DNA from: an uncultured candidate division Zixibacteria bacterium
GTDB taxonomy: Bacteria; Zixibacteria; MSB-5A5; GN15; FEB-12
Direction of reading: 5' to 3'
NCBI GenBank assembly: GCA_913009765.1
Contig: CAJVYT010000295.1
Coordinates: forward strand, 1 to 5,574
Length of the DNA stretch: 5,574 nt
Numbering within the stretch: position 1 is the stretch's first letter; every line of letters starts with the position of its first letter. Position numbers and translations under genes: made by a program. Below are positions 4,892-5,574 of this stretch, one piece after another. Under the pieces are notes generated by a model. It ran no database searches. It saw nothing but the letters and a program-made list of their open reading frames with translations, and had not been told where the DNA came from.

Positions 4892-5470
4892 ATGAAAAAA
4901 AACAAGCAACTGTCAGAGTTATCCCAAAACTTTGCTCAAATACTATCTTACACCGTAAATGAACCAATCTTAATAAAAAAAATGCAAAAATATTTTGATC
5001 CCCGCCCTGCGGAGTTGTTCAAATCAAAAAAAACCGAGAAAATTATTACCCGAAAAATATCTAAACTATCTAAAAAACTTGGTGGGCCTCCACAAATAGT
5101 AATTGTTTCCGATGAGCAGGCTTCAACAAAAAAATATGATATGTTTGTTTATACAGCTATCGATGAAATGACTTCAATGTATCAAAGAAGTTATAACAGT
5201 ATATGTATTGCACATTTATACTTTATTTGTAAGGGACTGTTAGAAAAGCATCCAGACTTCCTTGAAAAAACAGATCAAGAAGAATTAAATAATGTCATAC
5301 TTCCAATGGTTTCTAACCAATTTTATGATAAAACAGAAATTGCATATATTAGATTATCTTCTTATTGGGACAGGGTCGGGCAACTTCTAGATTTTGTTTT
5401 TTTTAATATTCGCGAGTATGAAAGAGATGTTTTTTCAAAGGTTCTATCTAGTGTAGTGTCTCACAAATAA
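4892..5470 (+). CDS. Orphan 192-aa protein of unknown function, possibly helical HEPN-like
   Basis: I do not recognise the family. The 192-residue protein is cytoplasmic by appearance, with no signal peptide or clear membrane span. The first 65 residues are Lys-rich and basic; the middle has VSDEQASTKKYDMFVYTAIDE (about 73-92); the C-terminal third looks all-helical. The segment RLSSYWDRVGQLLDFVFF (about 154-171) recalls the helix of Cthe_2314-like HEPN proteins, where an Asp-Arg/Lys pair precedes a leucine-rich helix, but no R-x4-6-H motif is seen. That link is a guess. ATG 4892 is chosen over 4832 because AGGA (4876-4879) precedes it and the longer start lies in a hairpin. It ends in TAA inside another short inverted repeat. 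Base use is very AT-rich, like the GIY-YIG gene, consistent with cargo gained by transfer. Confidence 0.65.
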   Translation: MKKNKQLSELSQNFAQILSYTVNEPILIKKMQKYFDPRPAELFKSKKTEKIITRKISKLSKKLGGPPQIVIVSDEQASTKKYDMFVYTAIDEMTSMYQRSYNSICIAHLYFICKGLLEKHPDFLEKTDQEELNNVILPMVSNQFYDKTEIAYIRLSSYWDRVGQLLDFVFFNIREYERDVFSKVLSSVVSHK

Positions 5471-5498
5471 CTATACAAATGAATTATGTATGTGTTAT
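5467..5498. repeat. Short interrupted inverted repeat at the end of the orphan gene
   Basis: ATAAC (5467-5471) and ATACA (5473-5477) pair with TGTAT (5487-5491) and GTTAT (5494-5498), with one base unpaired on the left, two on the right and a nine-base loop. The orphan gene's TAA lies in the left arm. The outward AAC and GTT cores and the two-block stem recall a miniature attC, but it is shorter than usual ones. It could also be a weak transcript end or the edge of the next insertion sequence. Confidence 0.35.
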
Positions 5499-5501
5499 AA
5501 T
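5472..5501 (+). promoter_or_regulatory. Candidate promoter for the IS630-like gene
   Basis: A perfect TATAAT (5496-5501) has TATACA (5472-5477, four of six to the -35 consensus) 18 bases upstream. Transcription would begin at about 5507-5509, on or next to the ATG at 5508. That would give a leaderless message, and no ribosome binding site is visible before this ATG. Confidence 0.4.
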
Positions 5502-5507
5502 TACGAC

Positions 5508-5574
5508 ATGGGAAATCAAAGAGTAAAAATTCAGCTAAACGAGAATGATCGTGCTACGTTAACTAAGTGGATCA
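5508..5574 (+). CDS. Probable IS630-family transposase, N-terminal 22 codons (cut by window end)
   Basis: The frame opens at ATG 5508 and remains open to the last base, giving only 22 residues. RVKIQLNENDRATLTKWI (5-22) resembles the opening of IS630/Tc1-type transposases, where a basic residue and a short strand are followed by L-x-E-x-(E/D)-R-x-x-L-x-x-W/L-I before the first DNA-binding helix-turn-helix. No SD-like sequence precedes it, but a perfect TATAAT ends seven bases upstream. With so little sequence the family call rests on pattern memory; another helix-turn-helix protein is possible. Confidence 0.45.
   Translation, partial: MGNQRVKIQLNENDRATLTKWI

Noticed and set aside
1..5574. 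CRISPR arrays, tRNA or rRNA genes
   Set aside because: No regularly spaced direct repeats, cloverleaf or ribosomal RNA sequence was seen on either strand.

Overview
The window is an AT-rich piece of bacterial accessory DNA built mostly from nested mobile elements. It carries no housekeeping gene, so the host can only be guessed. The mix of a RAYT-type Y1 transposase with a WTESIAVGS-type tail, a DUF772-type DDE transposase, and IS256-like and IS630-like pieces is the sort found in environmental Desulfobacterota or Planctomycetes-like genomes. That assignment is weak inference.

Bases 1-299 hold no convincing full gene. There is a 40-codon minus-strand remnant that may be the start of a tyrosine recombinase, a 14-bp perfect palindrome, and a plausible rightward promoter. 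From 300 to 1258 lies what looks like an integron-type gene cassette. A GTTATAC core precedes a GIY-YIG/DUF4357 nuclease gene. The complementary GTATAAC core contains that gene's stop codon, and a long imperfect hairpin resembling the folded part of an attC site follows. The right end of this attC-like site is missing.

Exactly there begins a second unit (1268-4099), bounded by 30-bp imperfect inverted repeats (27 of 30 matching). Its gene is a REP-associated tyrosine (HUH/Y1) transposase. A separate DDE insertion sequence (2174-4062) sits inside it, with 22-bp terminal inverted repeats and a candidate 5-bp target duplication (ATCAT). It landed precisely at the stop codon of the RAYT gene: removing it and one ATCAT restores TAA at the same codon, so the RAYT protein is unchanged in length.

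The right RAYT repeat cuts off a minus-strand IS256-like transposase (4082-4576), leaving only its N-terminal part. The start of that gene lies in a 10-bp stem that would mask its ribosome binding site. Bases 4640-4891 are non-coding and rich in small hairpins, ending in a GCGTTAGGA motif that resembles the right end of an attC. An orphan 192-residue protein follows (4892-5470), then an attC-like or promoter-like hairpin, and finally the first 22 codons of a probable IS630-family transposase running off the window.

The overall reading is a decaying cassette array, or a cassette-like island, invaded in succession by ssDNA and DDE transposons. The GIY-YIG protein and the orphan protein are the likely cargo. 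The RAYT transposase and the DDE transposase are the two apparently intact mobility genes.
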